Part shown: one piece after another, positions 56,224 through 64,000 of the stretch | Numbering within the stretch: the first letter of the stretch is position 1 | Layout of the letters: each line of letters begins with the position of its first letter | Assembly: GCA_023443625.1 (NCBI GenBank) | Contig: JAEZTQ010000070.1 | Coordinates: forward strand, 1-64,000 | DNA from: Bacillota bacterium | GTDB taxonomy: Bacteria; Bacillota_A; Clostridia; Lachnospirales; Lachnospiraceae | Direction of reading: 5' to 3' | Length of the DNA stretch: 64,000 nt | Notes under the pieces: generated by a model | The model's database searches: none | What the model was told of the DNA's origin: nothing | Seen by the model: only the letters and a program-made list of their open reading frames with translations | Translations under genes and position numbers: made by a program

Positions 56224-57399
56224 TTATCTTAGAATATCCTTTAAAAAAGAGGTCCCTTCTATATGTTGCTCTATTTCAAAATACTCAAGCACTGTAGCTG
56301 CAATATCAGCATAGGACAATCTTGTTCCAAGATTAACACCCTTTTTCACTTTCTCTCCGTATATTACTATGGGAATATATTCCCTGGAATGGTCAGTAGA
56401 AGGTGTAGAAGGATCACAGCCATGATCTGCTGTAATAAATAGTATATCATCTTCTAAAAGTCCTTCCAATATACTGGGCAGCTGCTCATCGAAGTAAGTA
56501 AGTGCCTTCGCATAACCGTCTATATCGTTACGGTGTCCATATACCATATCAAAATCCACAAGATTTACAAAGCATATGCCCTCAAAATCTCTTTTTATTC
56601 GCTCTATGAGCATCTTAATACCTTCTGCATTATCCTGAGTTCGTACTGTATCAGTAATCCCTTTACCCGCAAAAATATCATATATTTTGCCCACAGCCAA
56701 AGTATCCAGACCTTTCTCTTTCATCTGATCCATCATGGTTGTAGACGGCTCAAGAGAATAATCATGGCGGTTGGATGTACGTTTATATTCAGGATATGCG
56801 CCTATAAAGGGCCGTGCAATTACACGCCCTACACCATGTTTTCCAGTCAGCAGTTCTCTTGCAATCTCACAGTAATGATAAAGTTCCTCTACAGGTACTA
56901 TATCCTCATGTGCCGCTATCTGGAACACGCTATCTGCTGATGTGTATACAATAAGAGCTCCCGTTTCCACATGCTCCTTACCATAATCCCTAATAACATC
57001 CGTTCCCGAATAAGGTAGATTACAGAGTACTTTCCTTCCCGTTCTTTCCTCAAAAGACTTTATAATCTCCTCTGGAAAACCCTCAGGATAGGTGGGAAAT
57101 GGTATTTTGGATACAATACCTGCTATCTCCCAATGTCCCGTGGTAGTATCCTTTCCCTTGGACTTCTCTATCGCTCTGGCAATGGTCCCTTCATAGGATG
57201 AAGCATCTTTTATCTCGGGAAATTTGTCTTTTACACCATCAATATGGAAAAGTCCTAGCTTCTTCATGTTAGGCATATGAAAATAAGCACTGGTGGATGC
57301 TGCATATAGGGTATGACTGCCAACATCCCCGTAAAGGTCTGCATCCGGAAGTTCACCAATGCCAACACTATCTAGTACTACAATAAATATACGTTTCAT
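56224..57399 (-). CDS. deoB: Phosphopentomutase
   Basis: This 391-residue metalloenzyme interconverts ribose 1- and 5-phosphates, linking nucleoside salvage to the pentose pathway. It has VLDSVGIGELPDA and the metal-binding DHGCDPSTPSTDHSRE, plus the phosphorylated residue region KDTTTGHWE. Length is as usual (about 390). ATG 57399 has GGAGG at 5 nt; an ATG 12 codons earlier gives no site. It precedes dtd. Confidence 0.95.
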   Translation of the reverse strand: MKRIFIVVLDSVGIGELPDADLYGDVGSHTLYAASTSAYFHMPNMKKLGLFHIDGVKDKFPEIKDASSYEGTIARAIEKSKGKDTTTGHWEIAGIVSKIPFPTYPEGFPEEIIKSFEERTGRKVLCNLPYSGTDVIRDYGKEHVETGALIVYTSADSVFQIAAHEDIVPVEELYHYCEIARELLTGKHGVGRVIARPFIGAYPEYKRTSNRHDYSLEPSTTMMDQMKEKGLDTLAVGKIYDIFAGKGITDTVRTQDNAEGIKMLIERIKRDFEGICFVNLVDFDMVYGHRNDIDGYAKALTYFDEQLPSILEGLLEDDILFITADHGCDPSTPSTDHSREYIPIVIYGEKVKKGVNLGTRLSYADIAATVLEYFEIEQHIEGTSFLKDILR

Positions 57400-57777
57400 C
57401 AATTCCTCCATTCCTGGGCTTGTTTTTTTGCCCATCTAAATTTGTGCCGAGTGCGTCTTTCTCACGCTGGTTATCAAAGCTTTGAGTTAGATAACATTCT
57501 ATATTATACTGTTTCAATATATTTCCTATTTACAGCTAATTGTATTATAGATTATATATGATTATTATGTCCATAATTTATTCACCAGGAAGGAAAAAGT
57601 GACTATCTTTTATGGCAGTAAATCAATTACCCCATAAGAGGGTTTAAGCCTTGATTGTACTATTGTATTAAATTGTATTAAATTTTGATAAATAAAATAG
57701 AAGAATATTGTTATTGGTAATTTTCTATGCTATAATTTACAAAGCTTATCAACTAAGAACTACGGAGGGTGGTATAG
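57400..57777. other. Divergent spacer, deoB / PAP2 gene
   Basis: This 378-nt AT-rich gap contains the promoter of the PAP2 gene and probably that of deoB. No operator or RNA element could be assigned. Confidence 0.35.
57708..57736 (+). promoter_or_regulatory. Sigma-A-type promoter of the PAP2 gene
   Basis: TTGTTA at 57708 and a perfect TATAAT at 57731 are 17 bp apart. The start of translation is 42 nt beyond, with GGAGGG before it. Confidence 0.55.
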
Positions 57778-58467
57778 ATGAAAAAGCAAATCAAAGAATT
57801 GATTTTAAAATATAGGCATGGATTTATTTTATCTTATTTTTTTATTTATTTGATTTGGTTTACTTATTTGGAGAATACTGTTACAACTCATTTTTCTCCC
57901 ATATATTCAAGTTTAGATGATCTCATTTCATTTAATGAGCTGTTTATTATCCCATATTTACTATGGTTTGTTTATATTTTTATTACAGTGGCATACTTTT
58001 TTCTTACCTCGAAGCAGGATTATTACAAATGCTGTGCATACTTGTTTATTGGTATGACTATATGTCTCATTATATACACTATTTATCCAAATGGTCATTA
58101 TCTCAGAGTCGATTTGGATACTCTAGGCAGAAGTAATATATTTATTGATTTACTCTCCAGAATCTACAGTATTGATACGGCTACCAATGTATTTCCAAGT
58201 ATACATGTATTTAATTCTGTAGGTGCCTTTATTGCAATTAACAAAAGTGAACGTCTTCATAAAAAGAAAGGTCTGCAGTGGGCTACCCTTATCCTTACAA
58301 TAATGATTTGTTTATCCACAGTATATCTAAAGCAGCATTCCGTACTTGATATCATCGGTGCTTTAGGATTGAACCTTATAATGTATGTTATTGTATATAT
58401 TCCATCTTGGGAAAAGCTGCTTAAATCAGACAAAACTAAGCTATCGGATATAAAACCGACAATCTAA
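57778..58467 (+). CDS. PAP2-superfamily integral membrane phosphatase
   Basis: This 229-residue protein has six membrane helices and PAP2-like motifs: NVFPSIHVF (motif 2, with the Ser-x-His pair) and TVYLKQHSVLDIIG (motif 3, His and Asp). A motif-1 K-x6-RP-type signature is not obvious. These enzymes act on lipid phosphates such as undecaprenyl pyrophosphate at the outer face of the membrane, or transfer headgroups. ATG 57778 follows GGAGGG. It is a single-gene unit with its own promoter and hairpin terminator. Confidence 0.75.
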   Translation: MKKQIKELILKYRHGFILSYFFIYLIWFTYLENTVTTHFSPIYSSLDDLISFNELFIIPYLLWFVYIFITVAYFFLTSKQDYYKCCAYLFIGMTICLIIYTIYPNGHYLRVDLDTLGRSNIFIDLLSRIYSIDTATNVFPSIHVFNSVGAFIAINKSERLHKKKGLQWATLILTIMICLSTVYLKQHSVLDIIGALGLNLIMYVIVYIPSWEKLLKSDKTKLSDIKPTI

Positions 58468-58485
58468 ATATACAACGAATGCTTA

Positions 58486-58515
58486 AAGGGAATGTTGAAA
58501 TTTCAACATTCCCTT
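58486..58515. terminator. Perfect palindrome between convergent genes
   Basis: AAGGGAATGTTGAAA is followed without a loop by its exact complement, a 15-bp arm. It lies between the PAP2 stop and the stop of the convergent glycosyltransferase and can serve both strands, although T runs are short. Confidence 0.6.
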
Positions 58516-58583
58516 ATCTATATAATCTTACTTTATTCCTTTATATTGCTTAAGAGTTCTGCTAAGACAGTTATTCTAAAGTA

Positions 58584-59600
58584 TTAGTTAAACCCATATA
58601 TCTTTTTTGTTATATTATAGCCCATCTCGACAATACTGCGTCCAAACTTCCCAGGCAGATTCATGGACCTTCCCAGAATCTGCGATCTGATTTTCTTATA
58701 AAGGCGCTTATCATAATTTTTCAGATAATCCCACAGGTCTTGCTTCTTTGCTAAGCTTTCATCACTGCCTTCTTTAATCAAGAATACACTGCTTACCGTC
58801 ATCATCATAGAAAGGTATTTAATCATGTAATTTTGTAACTTTTTACTCTTGATCTGCATTAAATCATGGGATTCAATCATTATCTTTGTAATCTTTAGCT
58901 GCTGATCAATACGTCGTATCATGACTTGCTCATTTACCGACTGATCTGCTCTGCCGATGAAGTATCTATAAAGATTTACATCCATATAATACAGGCTTTT
59001 TACATAAGGTAAGGGTTGAAAAACAAAAATGTTATCCACATAGAAGGTATGTTTTGGCAATTGAATTCCACAGCTTTTTAATAGTTTCGTACGGTAGATG
59101 GTAGAATGCATAAGAATATTCTGGCTTTGCTTAAAATGCATAATATCATCCCAGGTAAAAATCTGGTCCTTGGGTAATGCCCAGTTATAACTTATAACCT
59201 TCTTCTTTTTTGCATCTACTTTTTCATATACATAATTCGCCAGAAAAAGATCCGGGCTATTACCATCCGCTATGAGATTCTTCAGTACCTCCATCACCTG
59301 GCTTAGTGCCTTCTCATTTACCCAATCATCACTGTCAACAACCTTAAAATAAAGTCCAGTAGCATTGGCCAAACCTGTGTTAACTGCTTCTCCATGCCCT
59401 CCATTTTCCTGCTCAATTACCTTGATAATGTTGGGATACTCTCTTTGATATTCTTCTGCTATTTTCTGGGTATCATCCGTAGATCCATCATTTACAATGA
59501 TGATTTCCATCTCATCACCACCGGATAATAAGGTGTCTATGGCATGATCCATATAAGCTGAGGAATTATAACACGGTATTACAGCTGTCAATAACTTCAT
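58584..59600 (-). CDS. Family 2 glycosyltransferase
   Basis: This 338-residue enzyme has the GT-A fold: VIPCYNSSAYM, IIIVNDGSTDDT, ENGGHGEAVNTG, and a DxD-type VVDSDDWVN. It moves a sugar from a nucleotide donor to an unknown acceptor, probably for wall, capsule or lipid glycans. It lacks membrane helices. ATG 59600 has AAAGGAG before it; an ATG ten codons earlier has no site. It lies 74 nt after the M29 peptidase gene, same strand. Confidence 0.88.
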   Translation of the reverse strand: MKLLTAVIPCYNSSAYMDHAIDTLLSGGDEMEIIIVNDGSTDDTQKIAEEYQREYPNIIKVIEQENGGHGEAVNTGLANATGLYFKVVDSDDWVNEKALSQVMEVLKNLIADGNSPDLFLANYVYEKVDAKKKKVISYNWALPKDQIFTWDDIMHFKQSQNILMHSTIYRTKLLKSCGIQLPKHTFYVDNIFVFQPLPYVKSLYYMDVNLYRYFIGRADQSVNEQVMIRRIDQQLKITKIMIESHDLMQIKSKKLQNYMIKYLSMMMTVSSVFLIKEGSDESLAKKQDLWDYLKNYDKRLYKKIRSQILGRSMNLPGKFGRSIVEMGYNITKKIYGFN

Positions 59601-59674
59601 GCTTATCTCCTTTCGCCGCACCTGCGGCAATCACCTGCTAAGGTAAATATTATGTGCATGGGGCGACTATGCCC

Positions 59675-60790
59675 CTATATCAAATTCTCAGGATTTAGGC
59701 TTTCTAGCTCTTTTACAATAAAACGTCCGTCTTTACGAATTAGCACATCATCAAAATAAATCTCACCGCCACCAAATTCTGGTGTCTGAATACAAACAAG
59801 GTCCCAATGTATGGCTGAGGTATTGCCATTAGGCGCCTCCTCATAGCAATTACCCGGTGTAAAGTGGAAGGATCCCATAATCTTCTCATCAAATAAAGTA
59901 TCCTTCATGGGTTTTAATATATAAGGATTTACACCAATAGCAAATTCGCCAATATAACGAGCTCCTTCATCGATATCTAAGATATGATTAATGCGAGCTG
60001 TATCATTTGCAGTGGCTTCTACTATCTTACCATTTTCAAAACGGAAGAAAATATTTTCAAAAGTAACACCCTGAAATACAGCTGGCGTATTGTAGCTAAG
60101 AGTACCGTTAATGGAATCTCTGATTGGTGCTGTATAGACTTCTCCATCTGGAATATTCCTATCCCCTGCACAGGGCTTTGCCGGTATATTTTTAATAGAA
60201 AAGCTCAGGTCTGTTCCCGGTCCTACTATCCTGACCTTGTCTGTACGGTTCATATAATCAACCAGGTTCTTCATAGCCTTGCCCATTTTAGAGTAATCTA
60301 GATTACATACCTTAAAGTAGAAATCCTCAAAGGCTTCTACGCTCATATTAGCCAATTGCGCCATAGCTGCATTGGGATAGCGAAGAACAACCCATCTGGT
60401 TTTCTTAACTCTAATATCATGGTGTACGGGTGTCTGATAATAGGTTTCATATATACTCATTTTTTCAGAGGGTACATCAGAAAGCTCAGCTACATTCTCA
60501 GCGCCTCGTACCGCAACATAACAATCCATTTGACTCATTTCCTCTGAATCTATTTTGGCCATAAGTGTCATCTGCTCTTCTGTACAATTTAACAGCATTT
60601 CTCTCTGTAATTTTACATCCGTATAGTGAACAAAAGGTGTACCACCCACCTTATATATTTCTTTTACCAGCTGTCTTGCTAAATCCTGTGTGGAAGCTCC
60701 AATATAATGGACATATACCTTATCTCCTTTTTTTACTTCCATAGAATAATTCACTAAATTCTGTGCTAAAATTTGTATTCTCTCATCCAT
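59675..60790 (-). CDS. M29 aminopeptidase (AmpS/AmpT type)
   Basis: This 371-residue metalloaminopeptidase releases N-terminal residues from peptides in the cytoplasm. Its M29 signatures are VKKGDKVYVHYIGAS, RWVVLRYPNAAMAQ, the metal-site GARYIGEFAIGVNPY and AIHWDLVCIQ with the conserved His-x-Asp. Length is a little short of the roughly 410 of the typical family. ATG 60790 follows AAGGAG. It is preceded by the 849-residue secreted protein gene. Confidence 0.9.
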   Translation of the reverse strand: MDERIQILAQNLVNYSMEVKKGDKVYVHYIGASTQDLARQLVKEIYKVGGTPFVHYTDVKLQREMLLNCTEEQMTLMAKIDSEEMSQMDCYVAVRGAENVAELSDVPSEKMSIYETYYQTPVHHDIRVKKTRWVVLRYPNAAMAQLANMSVEAFEDFYFKVCNLDYSKMGKAMKNLVDYMNRTDKVRIVGPGTDLSFSIKNIPAKPCAGDRNIPDGEVYTAPIRDSINGTLSYNTPAVFQGVTFENIFFRFENGKIVEATANDTARINHILDIDEGARYIGEFAIGVNPYILKPMKDTLFDEKIMGSFHFTPGNCYEEAPNGNTSAIHWDLVCIQTPEFGGGEIYFDDVLIRKDGRFIVKELESLNPENLI

Positions 60791-60866
60791 ATTGCTTTCT
60801 CCTTGTTGTCAAATTTACATGTTTCTTTCATAACTATATTAGGGATATGCATACATTAAGTTTCAA

Positions 60867-63416
60867 TTATTCCTCCAGATAAGATAAAAACACATTACCT
60901 GCAGCTTTAAATAGTTGTACACTATCTTGTATTCCAATTTTGCTCACCTTTCCCTTAGATGGATCGATTACCATTAGATTAAAGTTATCATATCCATATA
61001 GGATAACCGCCTTATTATCACCTGTCATTGCAATGATAGGGCGATCTTTATAGATATAATACAAAGCATCGTCAAGTGAAATACCCGTCAAACGTATGGG
61101 GGTGTATTTTGAGTAAGTTTTCATTAGGGAATAGGCCGTAGCATCCTTTCGATCAAATTGGATATTGGATACATTTACTCCTTGATAATCCAAAACCAAT
61201 CTTATACAACTTAATATACTATCCCCGTCAAGAGAAGTCCACTCCATATTCTCAAATTGAGAAATTGTATGTGCGGATGCCTTTACTCCTCGTTCCCATA
61301 TTAACTGCTGATTATTATTTAGTACAACACCAATTCTTTCTCTTGCTACGTCAATAGCATCCTTTGCATTATCATAAGCACCTTCAATACCACCTGTAAT
61401 ATAAGGGTAATAGTAAATTTGCTTCTGTTCATTCTCATATAACCTTACTGTAGGATCCTGAGTAATTACCGTATTAACTGTAGCATTTACTTTTGGCATT
61501 TCCTTCATAACAAACCCACTTGGCAGCGTCATATAATATTCTTTTATATCCTCTTCTGAAATCTTTGAGGATACACCTATGGTAGCAACTTCTTCCTTCT
61601 TTTTATTCATCAAATAATCTAGGGGTGCAGCCACAAACATTGACTGCCCATCCTCAGTAATCTTTTGCAGCCTACGTAGTTCTACAACGTTATCCTTAAC
61701 TGTAATCCCTGTTACATAATAATCGGGAACCTCGTAGTTTTTTAAATAAGTCTTATCTACGGATGCTATTTCAACAATTTGTAGGGGTGCCATTATACTT
61801 CCATCTACCATGGTTGTAATATCCCCTTCTTTTACATAACCATAGATGATATTCGAATCCGCTTTATCCAACAATCGTACACAATAGCCTTTTGGAGCAT
61901 TGATTACCTTCATCACTCCTGTTTCTAAATCCATCATATTTATTTTCTTGGACTTCTTCACATCTGCATTTTCCTGCCAAACAACATAATTTATCTCTTT
62001 GAGTACTACAACTAAATTCTTATCTATATCAGAAGCCAGCTCCACCAGTTCCTTGGTAATAAGATTATAAGAATATAGGGTATTAAAAATCTGTAAGTAA
62101 AAGATGTCCTGTGAACTTAAATAGGTCAGTTCACCTATATTCTCTTTAAGACTCTCATAAGGTTCATCCACGGGAATATATATCAGCTCTTCAATCCTAT
62201 CTTCTGCCCTTATATACTGATATAGGATTAAAGCAACTCTTCCCTCATATTGTCCACGGTTCATATAACCATATACAAGAAAATTAATATTACCCTCTGC
62301 ATCCATATTTAGAATACGAATATCATGTTGATCATATAAATCTCTCAAATAATCCGTTGTTGCCTGACGGAAGGAAAACACTTTGGTAATCTTATTATTT
62401 TCTAGATCATAAAACCACAATTCCCTGTTTCGTACAAAGGCAATCTTAGAATTATCTAAACCTGCTTTATTAGGAACATCATAATCCGAAGTAATTCCTA
62501 ACTTTAGTTTATTATCTGACACATCTGCAAGACCAATATCAAAAATTGATTCCATATAGCGTTCATAGTTTAACAAATACATACGATCTGGTGAATAACG
62601 GACACGATAGAACTCAGTGACACGATAAACTTCGGGTACTCCCGCCGCCTGAGCCTGTATATAATAATTTAACTCAACAAATGCCGTATCCTCATAGATT
62701 TCTTTAACAGTAGGGATTATCTCAGTAATAATCTCTGGCTCCAAACCACCCCAACATATTAAATCAAAACTGGAATTTATATTTACATAAGCAAGGTTTG
62801 AATTATCAGCACTGCTTGAAGGCTCTAGATATTTTATCACATTTTCAGCTGTATCTTTATTCATAATTGCATTATGAAAGTTCATGATAAAATCTAGCTT
62901 TTCCCTTAAATATGCTCTCTCATATATTTTAACCCTTTGATAAAAATATATTTTTTCAGTTTTACGAGTGATTAATGTTATCTTAACCGCATACTCTTTC
63001 CCATATTCAAGCTCAGTACTTAGTTTTATTCTTGCAGTCTGTAAGTCACCCTCTTCTTCAAATACACTAACAGAATCGGATTCAATCAGACTATTGCCTA
63101 CAAATTCTCTAACCTCATAGTTTAATTTCTTTATCTCAAAGGTTTCTTTATTAAGCTGCACATCAAAGGTCTGATCCGGCCCAAGTAAAGTTACTGCCTC
63201 ACGAATCTTATTTGCATCCATATTGGTGCTATAGCCGTGTAGCAGATTAATGGTATTCTCACCAGATTTAATTGTAATTAAAGGAAATGTTGCATTTTCC
63301 ATTTTAGCTGTATTATCAAAATCAAAGACTACTTCCTTGATATCACGGCTGAAATAAAATAATGAAGCAACAAAAACAGCTATTAAAATTATTACTCGGT
63401 ATATTATTTTTAGCAT
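60867..63416 (-). CDS. Large membrane-anchored protein with C39-like C-terminus
   Basis: This 849-residue protein has one N-terminal membrane helix (about 3-23) with the rest outside the cell. The middle (about 300-620) contains beta-propeller-like repeats (IAFVRNRELWFYDLENNKI, DIFYLQIFNTLYSYNLITKELV, VVWQENADVKKSKKIN). The last 120 residues resemble a papain-like C39 peptidase: SCIRLVLDYQG (Cys737), then GYDNFNLMVIDPSKG. At the place of the usual His (HAVVVTGYD) it reads NKAVILYGYD, with Lys802, and the Cys pocket has no Gln/Asn-rich NCGPTS motif. It is probably not an active peptidase and may be a receptor or adaptor. It starts next to the methyltransferase, 14 nt away. Confidence 0.6.
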   Translation of the reverse strand: MLKIIYRVIILIAVFVASLFYFSRDIKEVVFDFDNTAKMENATFPLITIKSGENTINLLHGYSTNMDANKIREAVTLLGPDQTFDVQLNKETFEIKKLNYEVREFVGNSLIESDSVSVFEEEGDLQTARIKLSTELEYGKEYAVKITLITRKTEKIYFYQRVKIYERAYLREKLDFIMNFHNAIMNKDTAENVIKYLEPSSSADNSNLAYVNINSSFDLICWGGLEPEIITEIIPTVKEIYEDTAFVELNYYIQAQAAGVPEVYRVTEFYRVRYSPDRMYLLNYERYMESIFDIGLADVSDNKLKLGITSDYDVPNKAGLDNSKIAFVRNRELWFYDLENNKITKVFSFRQATTDYLRDLYDQHDIRILNMDAEGNINFLVYGYMNRGQYEGRVALILYQYIRAEDRIEELIYIPVDEPYESLKENIGELTYLSSQDIFYLQIFNTLYSYNLITKELVELASDIDKNLVVVLKEINYVVWQENADVKKSKKINMMDLETGVMKVINAPKGYCVRLLDKADSNIIYGYVKEGDITTMVDGSIMAPLQIVEIASVDKTYLKNYEVPDYYVTGITVKDNVVELRRLQKITEDGQSMFVAAPLDYLMNKKKEEVATIGVSSKISEEDIKEYYMTLPSGFVMKEMPKVNATVNTVITQDPTVRLYENEQKQIYYYPYITGGIEGAYDNAKDAIDVARERIGVVLNNNQQLIWERGVKASAHTISQFENMEWTSLDGDSILSCIRLVLDYQGVNVSNIQFDRKDATAYSLMKTYSKYTPIRLTGISLDDALYYIYKDRPIIAMTGDNKAVILYGYDNFNLMVIDPSKGKVSKIGIQDSVQLFKAAGNVFLSYLEE

Positions 63417-63430
63417 CTATAATCCTTCTT

Positions 63431-64000
63431 CTACTTTTCATTACAAAATAATTTTTGCAGGCATGGAGAAAGATTTAGGAAATCCATACATCTTTGTAGA
63501 TCTTCAATCTTTGCATCTTTTCCAGAACCACTTCTTTTCACTGCCCGGATTAATATGTTCTTAGGCGTATGCTCCATATCGATAAATTCCAGAAGCTGTA
63601 CGCGGTAACCCTTTGTTTCTAACAGCTGCGCTCTTAAAGCATCAGTAATCAGAGCCGCCATACGTTCTTTTACTATTCCATATTTTAAAATCGGTTTTAA
63701 AGTATCGCACTTAATCTGCTTATTTAGCTCGTGCTGGCAACAAGGTACTGACAAAATAACCTTTGCTCCCCAAGTTACTGCTTTATCAAGGGCATAATCT
63801 GTAGCAGTATCACAGGCATGAAGTGTTACTACCATGTCTACACTACTACTACCTTGATATGACACTATATCGCCTACCAGAAACTTAAGTTTATCAAATC
63901 CATATCTTTTACTTAGCTGGTTGCAATTATTTATTACATCTTCCTTCAAATCCAGTCCAATTATATTGATCTCATATCCCTTTAAAATTCTAAGATAGTA
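63431..64000 (-). CDS. SAM-dependent methyltransferase, partial
   Basis: The frame stays open to the window edge, so the protein is cut at its N-terminus; about 190 residues are visible. It has the class I methyltransferase strand IIGLDLKED, acidic VGDI, and VVTLHACDTATDYAL with LSVPCCQHELNKQI, a pattern found in METTL25/TRM13-like Bacillota proteins. The start of the gene and the SAM-binding glycine loop lie beyond 64000. Target is unknown. It is followed after 14 nt by the large C39-like protein gene. Confidence 0.75.
   Translation of the reverse strand, partial: YYLRILKGYEINIIGLDLKEDVINNCNQLSKRYGFDKLKFLVGDIVSYQGSSSVDMVVTLHACDTATDYALDKAVTWGAKVILSVPCCQHELNKQIKCDTLKPILKYGIVKERMAALITDALRAQLLETKGYRVQLLEFIDMEHTPKNILIRAVKRSGSGKDAKIEDLQRCMDFLNLSPCLQKLFCNEK

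Overview
This AT-rich 64 kb window looks like the chromosome of an anaerobic, endospore-forming Bacillota bacterium of the Lachnospiraceae / Clostridium phytofermentans type. The strongest evidence is the sporulation cluster at 39-54 kb, read right to left: spoVT, mazG, hup, rqcP (S4 protein), yabP, yabQ, divIC, tRNA-Met, spoIIE, tilS, hpt, ftsH. This closely follows the Bacillus subtilis order spoVT-yabN-yabO-yabP-yabQ-divIC-spoIIE-tilS-hprT-ftsH. A CheX-like protein, a methyl-accepting chemotaxis protein and lone Csp-like germination proteases fit a motile spore-former.

Layout. 0.1-5.1 kb is a decayed accessory island: a NurA-like nuclease with a DUF1413 partner, a frameshifted IS1634-type transposase, a DUF6602 nuclease-like gene cut off at the IS edge, a frameshifted zinc-ribbon gene and an IS256 remnant. 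5.5-16 kb is a carbohydrate-use locus: two glycoside hydrolases, an LplB/LplC-type permease pair and a lipoprotein binding protein on the minus strand, with a divergent YesM/YesN-type two-component system on the plus strand. An IS3 scar ends this block. 16.7-26.7 kb is housekeeping and regulation: rlmD, yhaM-like, an HtrA-like protein with a damaged triad, mutS2, an OmpR-type two-component pair and an unrecognised helical protein. 26.7-38.6 kb mixes housekeeping genes (trmL, cheX, an Lrp regulator coupled to an aminotransferase, an AIR-synthase-like protein, a VanW protein, nth, a B12-binding radical SAM protein, a DUF2156 protein) with unusual palindromic repeats. 39-53 kb is the sporulation and cell-division cluster followed by two tandem Csp-like subtilases. 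53-64 kb holds an MCP, dtd, deoB, a PAP2 membrane protein, a glycosyltransferase, an M29 aminopeptidase, a large secreted protein with a C39-like end, and a methyltransferase cut by the window edge.

How the genes fit together. The YesMN pair probably senses a glycan or its breakdown product and controls the transporter and glycosidase operon; the transport ATPase is not here and is probably a shared one encoded elsewhere. SpoIIE, YabP, YabQ, SpoVT and the Csp-like proteins cover forespore gene activation, coat/cortex assembly and germination. The spoIIE upstream region has a consensus-like promoter with a 21-bp spacer and Spo0A-box-like sites, as expected for a Spo0A-controlled gene.

Most notable observations: (1) two tandem Csp-like subtilases have each lost the catalytic serine, one to Gly and the other to Cys; (2) a palindromic element of about 140 bp that can fold into a three-arm structure occurs as a 149-bp-period tandem array and again 8 kb away; (3) an HtrA-like PDZ protein lacks the catalytic His; (4) a NurA nuclease is paired with DUF1413 and no HerA is visible. 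All assignments come from reading the sequence; no database search was run.
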